Below, piece by piece: positions 48,727 through 60,167 of a stretch of 64,000 bases of DNA (within the stretch, counting starts at the first letter, position 1; every line of letters starts with the position of its first letter). Under the pieces are notes generated by a model. The model was not told where the DNA came from, did no database searches, and worked only from the letters and a program-made list of their open reading frames with translations. Both the position numbers and the translations under genes were made by a program. The DNA is from Oryza sativa Japonica Group (Eukaryota; Streptophyta; Magnoliopsida; Poales; Poaceae), in the NCBI RefSeq assembly GCF_034140825.1, contig NC_089039.1, positions 25,734,501 through 25,798,500 on the forward strand, read 5' to 3'.

Positions 48727-49576
48727 ATGGACGCCGGCGACCAGTCGCCGAAGGAGGTGTACTCCGTGTGGGCGCTCCCGCCCGAGCCCGTCCGCGCGCG
48801 GCTCCGCGGCGTCATGGCCGGCCTCCGCGCCGCGCACGGCGGGCCGGCGTTCGAGCCGCACGCCACCGTCGTCGGGGCCATCCGCCTCCGCCGATCCGCC
48901 GCCGTAGAGGCGCTCCGCGCCGCCGCCGCCGGCGTCCGGCCCTACACCGCCCGTGTGGTCGGCGTCGCCCGCGGTGACTTCTTCTACCAGTGCATCTACC
49001 TCCTCCTCGAGCCCACCCCCGAGGTACCCCTACTACCCACTAGGCAGCCTTCCCCTTCTCCTCCTAAGCTTTTTCCTAGTTTTAGGAGTGCGACTCGAGA
49101 GCTTAATGGATTCAGAGGTGTGATCGATCATGTCGGTGCCATCGTTTAGTTTCGAACATTTTTGTTGGCGTAGCTCGGATCAAATGTCTGTACAGTGTGC
49201 ATCATATTATCTGAATTTTTCTCAGGTGGTGGAAGCGAGCGATCATTGCTGTGGCCACTTTGGGTACGAGAGATCAACCCGTAAGTTAGCATCTAGCAGA
49301 AAATTTTTTTTGTCTACTAAAGTTCTCAGGTTGGTGATGGATTGATGATTCATGATCTGCTTCATTGCAGCATATATGCCACACGTCAGCCTCTTATATG
49401 GAGACCTGACAGATGAGGAGAAGGAGGTAGCAAGGAAGAAGGTAGAGGAGATAGACAAGGAGATTTGTGGATTGCAGTTTGAGATCTCCGAGCTTGCGCT
49501 GTATAGGACGGATACCGAGGACAAAAGCTTGGAGTCATGGGAATTGGTGGAGATCTGCCACCTTGAGAGGAAGTGA
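48727..49576 (+). CDS. CPD: Cyclic phosphodiesterase (2H phosphoesterase superfamily)
   Basis: Plant CPDases open ADP-ribose 1'',2''-cyclic phosphate, the by-product of tRNA splicing, and 2',3'-cyclic nucleotides. Three exons (48727-49023, 49226-49280, 49371-49576) join in frame to 185 residues. The two HxT/S signature motifs are present: H45-A-T in EPHATVVG and H122-V-S in PHVSLLYG. The pattern VYSVWALPPEPV at the N-terminus and FFYQCIYLLLEPTPEV are also family features. The ATG at 48727 is chosen since homology begins there. An upstream ATG at 48632 is in another frame. It converges on the FT-like gene with 368 bp between stops. Confidence 0.93.
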
Positions 49577-49944
49577 TTAATCTCCTCCCGTTGGTGCTTC
49601 TGCCATAAGTTAAGTTTGAGGTGAGTTTGTTCAATAATAAAGCTTGCCCAAATGCAAAGCGATGCCTAAAATTTAAGTTTTGAGTTATTCCTACTGTAAA
49701 AGTTACATATATACATATATATCTTGGGTTCTTCCCAGATAATATTTGTCTTATTAATTATCTGTTGTACTGATAACTGAGTTATGTCATAGACAAGCTC
49801 TGATCAACTCTTAATGTGTATGCCACATTATCATCACATTTAGAGATGCACTCTAAATATATAGTGCTGCATATAGAGATAGTACAGTGCGTTCTGTATA
49901 TATAAGCACATAATTTGTGATGGCTATATTTGCTAGTACTTCTC

Positions 49945-51859
49945 TTAAGGGCCTTCAGGCGCAAACTTTCTTCCACCCCATCCTGCCTCCCTTTGACAGT
50001 TGAAGTATGTGGCAGCCACGATGTTGAGGTGGTGTTGGCGTGCAAAAATTCTGCAGTTGAAGTTATGTCGTTTTTCCGGTGCAAAGACTGTCCGCCTGCC
50101 AAGTTGGCGGAACAGCACAAATACCATCCGATGGATGCCTGATCTTGGCTCTGGCTTCTCATATAATATTAACTCTTCGCCTGCAGGGTCATTCGGGCAC
50201 TTTGGATTTATGAAGTTCTCGACTATAAGCATAAGACAGTTTATTCTCTTCAAATGTAGGTTGACTCATCCATATTTCCATATATGGTGCAGTTGCCTCT
50301 TTTGATATAGACAAATACAGCTCTTATAGATATAGAAATATGTGTTTAAGCCATAGGAGCAAATTTTTGTTCCAATATATAGGGCAACCTTTTACTCCAG
50401 TGTATGGTAGTTAGAAGCAAAATCGCATATTACAAATACAAAAATCCTCTAAATACCACAAATAAAATGAAACCACTTGGCATGTGAGAGAAGTAAATGC
50501 GGTAGCATGACACTATTGTAAGTGTTTGAGTAGCTTATTTTACAACTCCGATAAAAAGCATACAAGAATAATCTGTTGAGATTTTACTGAAGTTAAATGG
50601 TACCAGACTTTGCGTAAAATTATAATGATTTTTTACTGATGCACTCACTGCAAGTAAAAAGTGTGCAACTCGAGTAAAACTTTATGTTCCATGTAGCGAA
50701 ATACAAATCCTTAGGCATTCCAATATATTATAAGCCCCCATTCTATGTATTGTTGGTCATCAAAGAATGACCCGTTGTAAAATTCTTTCTGATATATTTA
50801 GCTTCATTAACATGGATACTTGCCACTATAAACTTTTATCAGATTCTGAGCTCTTGTGTACCATTAAGAGGAACTGTTTTTAAAACAGTTTAAATGCACC
50901 TAGTATCTTTGTTACTCATTTAAACAAAATTAAGGCCTTGTTATGTGATTGTGATCTATAATTAGTGGCCCCTAGTTGTGTCTTTGAGGGAATCAAGCTT
51001 GTTATAAAAGTTGTATATGCATTAGTGTCACCTGACAGCTTGTGTAACATTCAGTTTTTATTCCTTGATATCCTAGTATGATTTAGTGGTAATAACATGT
51101 TTGAGCCTTTGCGGAACATAACCTGCACAGTGACAAAATTAACTAAAAAAGAAAACCACATCAAACATCCCTTTGCTATATAAACACATCATACCAAAGC
51201 TGATGGAAGTTGTTTCAGGGATATCTGTTACCATCCTACAAAAAGTACAGTTGCATCATAAATAACGAGAGCAGACTAAAAATATATGTATATATATATA
51301 TATATATATCAAAAGTCAAATGCATGGGTCAAAAAAAGAATGGTGTAATTTGCCATAATTGGTCATAGCTGCAATATGTTGTGATTGGTTTACCAGTGCA
51401 AGTACTCCCTCAGCGATGGGTCACTTGGGCTTGGGGCATCTGGATCCACCAATACCTTTTTTAGGTGAAGGTAAACGGGTTGTCATGCAGGTAGGTTGTA
51501 TTTTGCTAGTAAGTATTCTTCATAAAACTTAATAGAATAGACTAGAAATTTCTCCCAAAAGAGCTTTTAAAAAATCCTACCAATAGAGATTGTAATATTA
51601 GTTATAAAAGAAACAATAGGATTGACATATATTGTTCCCTTTGATAGCTATATCTTAAAACCACCTAGCTTACCAGTGTGTAGGAAACCCTCATGTCATT
51701 GCCACCAACATCAACCTGTGGCTTGCTTACAACTGCAGATGGTTTAAGCGCTGCTCCTGCCAGAAGTAGCCTGCTGTTGTAGGTTACTCTGAGTGAAATG
51801 GTTGAAATAAATGGATCCAACACATCCGGTATGATCTGAGATAGGTACAAAGGATCCAT
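49945..51859 (-). CDS. FTL10: FT-like PEBP-family flowering regulator
   Basis: FT proteins are mobile florigens that bind 14-3-3 and FD bZIP factors. Four minus-strand exons (51859-51674, 51455-51394, 51235-51195, 50180-49945) join in frame to 174 residues. The two middle exons are 62 and 41 bp, exactly the FT/TFL1 gene layout. Visible are [17 protein letters not shown] (Tyr at the FT-discriminating position), [15 protein letters not shown] and [13 protein letters not shown]. The external-loop segment differs from florigens (APEKRHNFN instead of APGWRQNFN, and HHLNIVAAT instead of YNLG.PVAAV), as in the FTL9/FTL10 type. The symbol is from memory of map position. A TATA box lies at 51919-51926. 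Confidence 0.9.
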
Positions 51860-51918
51860 TGATCTGTAGGGCTAGCTAGCGCACTATGAGTCGGGGTAAC
51901 TAGTATCCAAGCATAAAC

Positions 51919-51926
51919 TATTTATA
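51919..51926 (-). promoter_or_regulatory. TATA box of the FT-like gene
   Basis: TATAAATA on the minus strand, about 60 bp before the start codon. Confidence 0.6.
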
Positions 51927-51929
51927 TGG

Positions 51930-53147
51930 TGAATGATGAGGGTTGTCTTGTACATTCACCTTTCAAAAGTTAGACATCATGTGATGCGTCACCCATACGA
52001 AACTGTTTCTTTGAATTGGTATTCATATTTGTTGATTAGATTATGGGACCTATGGATTAGTCATGCATCAGATTTCTTTGACCTCTAAGGTTGAGCTACC
52101 CTGCCCATCAGAGATTGGTAGCATAGTTTGTGTCTACTGGAGCAAGCTTTAGTGGTTAGCACAAACAGCTGTTCTTTTGGTCATATCCTCTCATTGCAGA
52201 CGACAAAGATCATGCTTCATAACTTAATTGTATACTTGTGTCGAACATTGGGGTGTACTTAATGTGTTCTGATTCTCACTGCAACACCGTATCTGAGCAG
52301 TAGACATCTAGGAATATTTTTTGCCTTGCCTTTCTTGCATCTAATGCATTTGTAGAAAGTGTCTGTTTATCCTTTTGCGAACACCAAGGAACTTAAATAG
52401 CTTATTTACTTAAGTTATTTTAGGGGTTACACAATGGTACTTTTTTTAATAGGCACAATGGTACTTTAGGAGCAAGACAAATGTATAGCAAGTTTGTTGC
52501 GGCTCATGTGCGATGAGCTTGTGCTGTAACATTTATTTACAAGGTGGATTGTTTCTATTATTTGGACCTGTGAAATATCATATGACAATTTATTTTGGAA
52601 CATGGACATCATTCTTTTGTTATTGTCAAAAAAGTGAGATCGCTGTGTGCATGTTCCCAAGGCTCAAAGTTAGTTTATGTGTTATGTTGCTTGATCGCTG
52701 TCATATTTTGGCACCATCTTGTTTCTATTTCATGTTTCTTTTTCTTCAGTATGCAAATGGCATTCTTCAATATGTACTCTAACATCACTGGAGTTTCTGC
52801 TGCACTGTTTGTTCCCATATTGACTTGATTAGCATGATTTAAGTTTCCACAAAGTGTAGCAGTAAAATGCATCATTTGCTTCATCATGCATGAGTAAAAA
52901 TTGGCTTGATTGCCTGCGGTTTATCTTGTACGCTACCCGCATAGGGTCTCAATACAGGTTATTAACTACTTTACATATATTTTCATCGGGCACAAAGGAA
53001 AAAAACAATTCAAGGTTGTCATTTGGAAGTCCTGTACCACTTTCTTCACTTCAGGATAAGGATTCTATTTCTACCATTTGCTAGGAAAGCAGATTCTTCT
53101 TGTACCTTCTTCACATGGAGCAAAAAATGACCCGAGGATTCTAGTTA
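51930..53147. other. Upstream region of the FT-like gene, no other gene
   Basis: AT-rich DNA with no convincing reading frame. It is the likely regulatory region of the divergent FT-like gene. Confidence 0.35.
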
Positions 53148-53275
53148 CTTCCTCTGTTTCAGACTATAAGTCGTTTTGACTTTAGTCAAAGTTAAACTGC
53201 TCCAAATTTATAGATAAACTGCTCCAAGTTTATAGATAAAAAGTCAAAACAAACTATAATCTAAAACGGAGGGAG
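53148..53275. mobile_element. Stowaway MITE, 128 bp
   Basis: The ends cttcctctgtttcagactat and tataatctaaaacggaggga are inverted, with TA at 53146-53147 and 53276-53277. A near repeat of aactgctccaaatttataga is internal. Confidence 0.85.
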
Positions 53276-53887
53276 TAACGTTTTTTGAAGGCACATGCCT
53301 GATTTGATTGTCAGATGCTCAATACTATAATGCAAGGAAAGCTGTGCTCTATGGTCTTCAGTAACTTTGATATGCCAAAGAGGAGGACTTTTCGTCATAA
53401 AAAAGGTATTACACTACATACAAGGAAAAACTGAACAATCCTTTTTAAGCTTTTATTGAATGGACAATATTCGTCCTTTGATGTTTTCTTAAAGGGAGAA
53501 GGGAGGGGGGCATGTTATCTTTCTAGATGTTGCTATCACAGCTTTGATAATAAAAATACTATGACAGCTTCGATAATAAAAATACTATGTTATCAATCAT
53601 GTGTGGTCATTGGCCAACCAGATGTTGGCCTATGCCATGTAACTAGAAATCGTCTCACTAAGATATGACCTCTTAACATAATGCTATATTTACTCAATTG
53701 CATGGAATTATGGTGTTAACTGTTTGTGTGATGTCACTGTTGCATGTATCAACCATACACTCTGTCATGTGTCCAGTTATGTTGCAACTAAACCAGATGG
53801 CATATAGGGGGGCTTTATGTCTTTTGCATGAGATTTGTGTATGACCGATTGATAAGCCCCAGTGGGGGCCTTAGTTTTGCTGCTGTA

Positions 53888-54060
53888 CGAGGTTAGGACA
53901 AGATTTGGTCAAAACTTTTGAAACAACCATGGATAACTTCTTAAACACTATATAAAATCAAATAAAAATAATACTTGCAAATTTGCGTCGAAAATTATTA
54001 AGTTTGACCACCTTACCTTAAAGGTTAAATATTTATGATTAAAGGCTATATTTTGGATAC
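53888..54060. repeat. Degenerate Stowaway-family fragment related to 61576
   Basis: gttaggacaagatttggtca, aacttttgaaacaaccatgg and acttgcaaatttgcgtcg correspond to the element at 61576-61811. The ends are eroded. The stretch 53278-53887 has nothing I can name. Confidence 0.45.
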
Positions 54061-54639
54061 GATCCACAGTAGCTAGCTGCCAGGTTTGGTTCTCGGATCT
54101 GAAGCATTGTTGTGCCTGGTCCCTCAAGATGGACTAGTGCATTATTATTGTTCTTCCCTTTCCCTTCTCCAATCATGTACCTCAGGTACAAGCCTGACTG
54201 TTCTTTTGCCATCAGAATAAACTTGCTCCCGTTTTGCATCTTAATTTGATTGATCTGGTAAGTCCCTATCACCTGATTTTTCTTTCCGATCAAGAACATT
54301 AGCTTATTTGCTATTTTGTTCCACATTATTATCAATATACAATCACCTTTTGTCCCGTTGAAATTTGTACTGTCATTGGTCTGGATAAAGTTCAAAGGTA
54401 TCCGCATCTTTCATCTTTCATTGATCTAGTAAGTCGCTACTGCCTTCTTCCTGCTTTCAATCAAAAAAAGTTTGCATAATTGCCATCGTGTGCATCTTAT
54501 ATTTGCCGACATGCATGCCAAATTACTTTTTCTCTTCTCTTGGTATAATTTGTAAATTGCATAAATTGAATAAATGTGCGATAAAATTAGAGGTAGCACT
54601 TAGCACGATTTCTATGCCATTTCATGTTACGCACTTGCT

Positions 54640-55530
54640 CAAATATTTTCGGGGATGCTAAATGGAGGGGGGGATCCATCCAATCCCCTGAACGCGAATC
54701 GATGGAGAAAGCCAGAGGCGGACCTGCTCCTCCCGTAGCCCACGAGGTCGCATGTGATGGTCCGATGAAGGTTGTCCTGCTCCTTTAAGAGTTGACAAGG
54801 TCGCGAGGCTTCTTGTCGTCTCCGATGTACTCCTTCTCGCCTCCTAACCGTATCTTCCCTCAGGCCACCCGGACTAACTTGTAGATGAGGCCATATACAA
54901 TGCGTGACCCTGACCTGTGGTCTCAAACCTCCACGTCGGAGCCGAGCCGAGCTGGCACATGTTTAGGTGGTCTCGCAGGCTGTCATCGAGCTTGCAGAAG
55001 AGCCAGTGCAAGCGTCGCGCCTGGGCTCGGGAGCCGCGAAGCCACAAGCCGAAGCCTCGCGTTGGAGGCGTCGGAGCCCCGCGCGTTGCCTCATCCGGTC
55101 CCCCCCGTGTTGTGGTCGTCGTCGCCTCGCCAGATCCATCGCAGCCGCCGTGGTCATCATTGCCAGATATGCCGCCACCGCTGCCGCCGCCGCCAAGCTC
55201 GCCACGCCGTCGGCGAGCTCGCCGCGCCGTCGTGAGGGGAGGAGGACGGCGGTGTCGAGGAACCACTGCCGCGTTGTGGCCCCCGCCGCCAGATCTGGCG
55301 AGCCGCCACCACCGCTGCTCCCCGCCTTCGCTAGATCCGCCCCCGCCAGAGCTCGAGCGGCGTCGATCTGCCGCCGGAGGCAAAGGGAAAAGAGAGGGCG
55401 GCGAGAGGAGGGGAGAGGAGAAGAGAACCGAGCGACGCTGTCGGTGCCTCGGTGGAGAAGAAATCGAAGAGAGAGAGAGGGGAATAAAAAAGAGAGGGGG
55501 ATGGGAAGAGGCTGACAATGGGTCCCAAGT
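54640..55530. other. GC-rich island of unknown origin
   Basis: This is an abrupt GC-rich block in AT-rich DNA. Its longest frames are minus-strand (55518-54874, about 214 codons) and low-complexity, starting after a CT-rich leader-like stretch (55480-55530). No domain is recognisable. It could be a gene fragment carried by a transposon or an old first exon. Terminal repeats were not found. Confidence 0.35.
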
Positions 55531-56063
55531 TGTTTAGGGGTGTACATATACTTCTTTTGGTTATTATAGGGTTCAAAATATAAAATTTCAATAGGTTTGA
55601 TAATACAAGGGCTGACATATAAATAGATAGGGGCTGACATGCAAAATACGTTTTGGAGTGGTTTCCATTGTGGGTAGTGTGACCTTTATGTGGTTCCATT
55701 CTACGTGGCGTCTTAAAATCACAGTTGCTTGTGGCTATCATTGTACATGCCCTGAAGCGTCGTCTCCTTGCACAATGCTAGTGACAGACTTCTTCGGCAG
55801 CTGGTGGAGATCATGCGTCGAGCAACCTCAGGTTGCAAGGAGTACGCGGAGCATGCAGTGGAGGCTCCTCGTTGTCATCGACACAACGATGTCCTCTTCG
55901 TCTCCTGGTTTCTCCTCTCAGACCAGTCGAACCTACTCGCTGTCCTTGAGCTGCCCCGAGCACTAGCTTAAGTTTGGTACTCTACTTATCAATATCGTAT
56001 TGGTATCCACGAGTATCAGGTGATATCAACATCTGGTACTAATAGGTAGCAGCAATACTTATC

Positions 56064-56177
56064 GGGTATTACCTAGTGGTACCTCGTAAGTATCATCTAA
56101 TACATAGTCGGTATCATCTCGGGTATTACCTAGTGGTACCTCGTAAGTATCATCTAATACATAGTCGGTATCATCTC
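56064..56177 (+). repeat. 57-bp perfect tandem repeat, two copies
   Basis: Two units each start gggtattacctagtggtacc and end atagtcggtatcatctc, with a related looser stretch just upstream (55980-56060). No gene is seen in 55540-56240. Confidence 0.9.
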
Positions 56178-56241
56178 GTTTGGACAGGGCCCCGTGATAT
56201 AGCAGTCCTCATTATTTTTACCTTTTTAGAACCTATACATT

Positions 56242-56772
56242 TAGGGATGGCAACGGGTCGGGTCGGCACAGGTAGAGCAAAACCATGCTCGAATCCCATG
56301 CCCATCGTCACCCGCCCAAATCCTACCCACTAGGGTTAGCGGGCAAAACTCTGTGCCCGTACCCATACCCAACGGGCACGGGTATATCCGTCGGGTACCC
56401 AATGGATCTTACAATAATAATAACTCGAAAGATATATAATTTAACAAAGAGAAATAAAATCAACAATTTACCAAATTATCAGTTATCAACAATAATTTAA
56501 ATTACATCAGAACTTATTATTAGTTAGTATCACAAATGAACCAAGAGAAAGGGGTATAAGAATTAAGAGATAAGTCGAAATTAGCTAATACATATATATG
56601 TATTGGGTCGGGCATGGGTTACCCACATGTAAAAAATAAAACCCGACTATTGCTCACGATGTCTACGGGTCTCGGGCGGGCATGCCCACGGATAAAAAAT
56701 CACACCCACGCCCGTGCCCATTGGGTCGGGTATCCGCGGATACCCGGACCCATGGGCAAAATTGCCATCCTA
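56242..56772. mobile_element. hAT-type nonautonomous DNA transposon, 531 bp
   Basis: The terminal repeats tagggatggcaa and ttgccatccta are followed inwards by cgggtcgggt-type arms that are complementary. The 8-bp flanks tatacatt (56234-56241) and tatacatg (56773-56780) match at seven of eight bases, as expected for hAT target duplications. The middle is AT-rich and noncoding. Confidence 0.82.
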
Positions 56773-56780
56773 TATACATG

Positions 56781-57797
56781 AAGCCTATCGTATGGATATT
56801 ATTCAAATCCAATGTGATTTCAAGCACGATTTCTACGAACCTATTCTATGGATAAAACTAAGCCTAGTACAATTATTCGAGGACAAACAAATGAATTAAA
56901 TACTATTATTGATTTGAAAAGTTCTTTAAGAAATTATGATGAAGTATTTTGTAATATCAGCATATTAATGGTAACTGCTAATGTCCATTTCTTCATAAGT
57001 GCTAATTTGATTTACCTTTCCACTTTAATTTAGGATACTAAAATATTTAAAAATAAAGTACGAGCCAATTAAAAATAATAGCCATATAAATATTCTTTTG
57101 TATACCCAAACAATTTATATGATTTACTATCCACGTAAAGTTACGTACTTAAATTTTACATATATTGTGATGATATTTTTCTCCATGGATCTTCATTTAA
57201 ATTGTCCCCCCCCCCCAACCCCTCAAGTCTAAATCATGGCTTTGCCACTGGCCGGACAGATTTTGGGGATATTTTGGAAAGGACCGAACACGAGAAGAGA
57301 AAAGGAATCAAGGGTCTATTTAAAAATTTACTAGTGTATGTGCGGGAGGTTTTATCAAAAGACATTCCCTTGCATTGCATCCGTCCGATGGAGATCAAAT
57401 GGTCTATGTCGTGCGAGTGCATGTGTGTACCAAGGTGAGCGGGTACACATGATAGGTTGCTAGAGGTATTAGCTACTTTTAAGACCTTTTTATACGAAAA
57501 ACAGAGAAAACAGAAAAGACATAGGAATTGAAGTATCATGTTTATTTAATTATATCCTACATAAATTGAAAACACTGTAAATAGGAAGAGAGAAATAAAT
57601 TGAAGGAAAGTTTCCAAGATGTATTTTCCTATGAAATTAACCATATGAATGCAAACTCTATGGAAAATTTCCTATCACTTTCGTATGAATAAAAGGGTCC
57701 ATCGGAAAAAAAAAATCAAAGGAGTTGAATGCTCCAAAAATCCTTTGTCAATCCTCTATTTTAGAGGGCCTTAGTGTTTAAATTTTATCCAAAATAT
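56781..57797. other. AT-rich spacer without recognised gene
   Basis: Short frames only. A C run (57207-57216) followed by aagtctaaatcatggctttg is a motif I have seen in rice repeats, but no element can be bounded. Confidence 0.3.
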
Positions 57798-57798
57798 A

Positions 57799-58212
57799 CT
57801 CCGTCCATACACAAATATAAGGGACTTTAGGCTCTTTTAGAGAGGTTAAGTGCTTGTTCAGTTTGTAGGAAAAACAAATGATTAAAATTCCTAAGAATTG
57901 ACTTCTATAAGTGTTCACTCAGTTTGTAGAAATGAACTAAAGGAAAACCAAAGATTTTTTTTCCTACAAGCTGTAGAAAGAAACATACAAAATTTTACAT
58001 CAAATCAAACCTCTTGAAAAAATTTCTTCGATTGTTGGGTGCATGTATTACTGTTCCTTCACTTTTCCTATTTTTCTATTCATATGGGTTGAAATTCGTA
58101 ATATGCCCTAAGGATTAAGAGATAAGACTAACATGCACCTATATTAAATGAGGGATAGTTGGGAAGACAAATAGAAGATGTCAAAATCCCTTATATTTGT
58201 ACATGGACAAAG
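57799..58212. mobile_element. Large Stowaway-type MITE, possibly with nested insert
   Basis: The ends ctccgtccatacacaaatat, then aaggga, and tcccttatatttgtacatgg are inverted, with TA at 57797-57798 and 58213-58214. At 414 bp it is long for the group. Internal direct repeats (gttcagtttgtaggaaaaac and ctcagtttgtagaaatgaac) suggest a second element inside. Confidence 0.65.
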
Positions 58213-58557
58213 TAACTACTTCAAATAGTTTCTCTTCTTAACCGATCACAACCGTTTCTTAATTTTTTTTCATCTACTCTCTCATCTTAACCAATTACAA
58301 CTACCACCTCCATCCCAAAACATAACAACTTCATATATAGGACCGAGTCAACTACCTAGTATTACGGATCTGAAAGGGTTGGGTGAGTATTAGTTAATCC
58401 ATCTTCTTAGGTTGAGTTCTAAACAACTATTTGAAATGGTTACTTACTCATTCTCCGTAAGCATGTGTTCCCAAATTGTTAAAGGTGTGTTTTACGTAAA
58501 AGTTTTCTATACATAAGTTTCTTAAAATAATCAAATAAATCTATTTTTAAGTATATA

Positions 58558-59038
58558 TCTACTATTATAAAAATTGAAGATGTTTCCGCAGTCCGTCATC
58601 CATGTTTGAGTCGATTATAAAAATTGAAGATGTTTCCGTGGTTCGTCATCCGTGTTTGAGTCGGTTTTAATCTGTATCTCTTCTCTATCTCTATCTCTAC
58701 TATTATAAAAATTGAATATGTTTTTGCCAGTATTTTGGTACGTCATTCGTGTATGAGTTGGTTTTTAAGTTCGTTTGCTTTTGGAAATACATATCTGTAT
58801 TTGAGTCAGTTTTTAAGATCGTTCACTTTTGGTAATACAGAAGGAATCATATAAAAAATATGTTTAAAAGAACTCACATGCTAACTTGAGACGATCAGAC
58901 TCCTAACTGCAGCTCATGATTTCCTAAAAGTATATATATCCTAGCGAACTCCCACAGTAAATTTCATCTTAACTAAACCATATAACAATAAGATTAAAAT
59001 AGACTTCACTCATTGCAACGCACGGGCATTTTTTCTAG
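58558..59038 (+). mobile_element. Helitron-like nonautonomous element (candidate), plus-strand copy
   Basis: It begins TCTACTATTATAAAAATTGA after an A and ends cacgggcattttttCTAG before a T. The 5' end is repeated three times inside (ttataaaaattgaagatgtt at about 58565 and 58615, then ctctactattataaaaattg at about 58696), so the left boundary is uncertain. It is the opposite-strand relative of 35293-35674. A fragment of the 1.33/23.3-kb repeat family precedes it (58480-58557). Confidence 0.5.
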
Positions 59039-59114
59039 TAATAATTAATATATGATTAATCGCATGCTAATTGTTAGCTTAGCTGGTTTCGTATGTTGTC
59101 AAAAATCTCGGCTA

Positions 59115-59395
59115 AAAAGGAAACACTAATGATGTGGTGGAGTCGTGGCTGCATATTTTTAGCCACCAGGGTTCAAATTTTAATGACCACGACTATTACG
59201 CACATACATGTAGACTTTCAACTGGATTTTAGTGGGATTAATGATATGCCGATGGTTCCCGTCTCTCTGAGCGTGTGTTAAAGAGCGTATTTGCTGAATA
59301 TATGAGTGCGATGCTACGTGTATATTGATGTGTGTGTGTCTACTGCGAGTAAAATAGAATCATAACTAAAATGCCTTATATTCTCTCTATTCTAG
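59115..59395 (+). repeat. Possible SINE-like repeat
   Basis: tgatgtggtggagtcgtggc and cagggttcaaatttt resemble polymerase III A and B boxes of rice SINEs, followed by gtgcgatgctacgtgtatat and a tgtgtgtgtc stretch as in their 3' parts. No target duplication was found. Confidence 0.35.
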
Positions 59396-59603
59396 AATAA
59401 GTTCATCTAATACGGGGTGTAACATATCATAATACTACTATGAATCTGAACAAACATATGTCTAAATTCATACGAATATGTCACATTTCGTACTGGATTA
59501 AATTATTTTGGACTTTCCCAAAATAGAACAACGTGGGATGGAATGTGATATAATATAGTACAATGAATCTGAATATAGGTTTGTCTATATTCGTTGCACT
59601 ATA

Positions 59604-59678
59604 CTTCGTCCCAATATAAGTACGTACTAGGATATGTTAAATTTTATAATAGATGTGCTTATATTAGAATGGAGGGAG
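59604..59678. mobile_element. Very short Stowaway, 75 bp
   Basis: The ends cttcgtcccaatataagtac and gtgcttatattagaatggag are inverted, with TA at 59602-59603 and 59679-59680. It lies inside a wider region (59380-59715) that itself has Stowaway-like sequence (attctctctattctagaata). Confidence 0.7.
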
Positions 59679-60167
59679 TATTACATCAAATTTAGAATAT
59701 TCTGGGACAAAATGGGTAAGCAAGTACTTCTTCCGTTCAAAAAAAATCAATCCGAGGTTTGAATCTGGACATATATGTGTCTAGGGTTAAATTGTTTTTT
59801 TAAAAAAAAATTAAGTATTTTTGTTTTGGATGGAGTAAACTTTTTTGACTCTGTGCCGTTGCCTGTTTTTACTGTGGCCCCACCACGCCCCCCGTCAATC
59901 CAGCCATGACAACCTGATCCGTCCACGGTGTAAAAGCGCGAGCAGCGGTGTCAGGCCGGCAGGTGCCTCTCCCTCTCCTCTCCCTCCCGGCCCACCGCGC
60001 ACACGGCGCGCCCCCCCTCATGCCAACCCCACCACCGCACCCTCGCCATCATCTCACTCTACACACACACCGCGCTACTACTGTGCCTGCGTGCGTCGCT
60101 TGCAGCGACAAGCAGCAGCAGCAGCCGCGCCGCGCGTCGCGTCGCGTCGCGTCGCTTTCCTCTCGCG

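Noticed and set aside
54039-54407. Minus-strand frame of 122 codons (GKKNQVIGTYQINQIKMQNG)
   Set aside because: Less low-complexity than most, but I recognise no family, splice partner or promoter. A gene fragment is possible but unsupported.
55658-55966. Plus-strand frame of 102 codons
   Set aside because: No domain and no gene context; next to tandem repeats and a hAT element.
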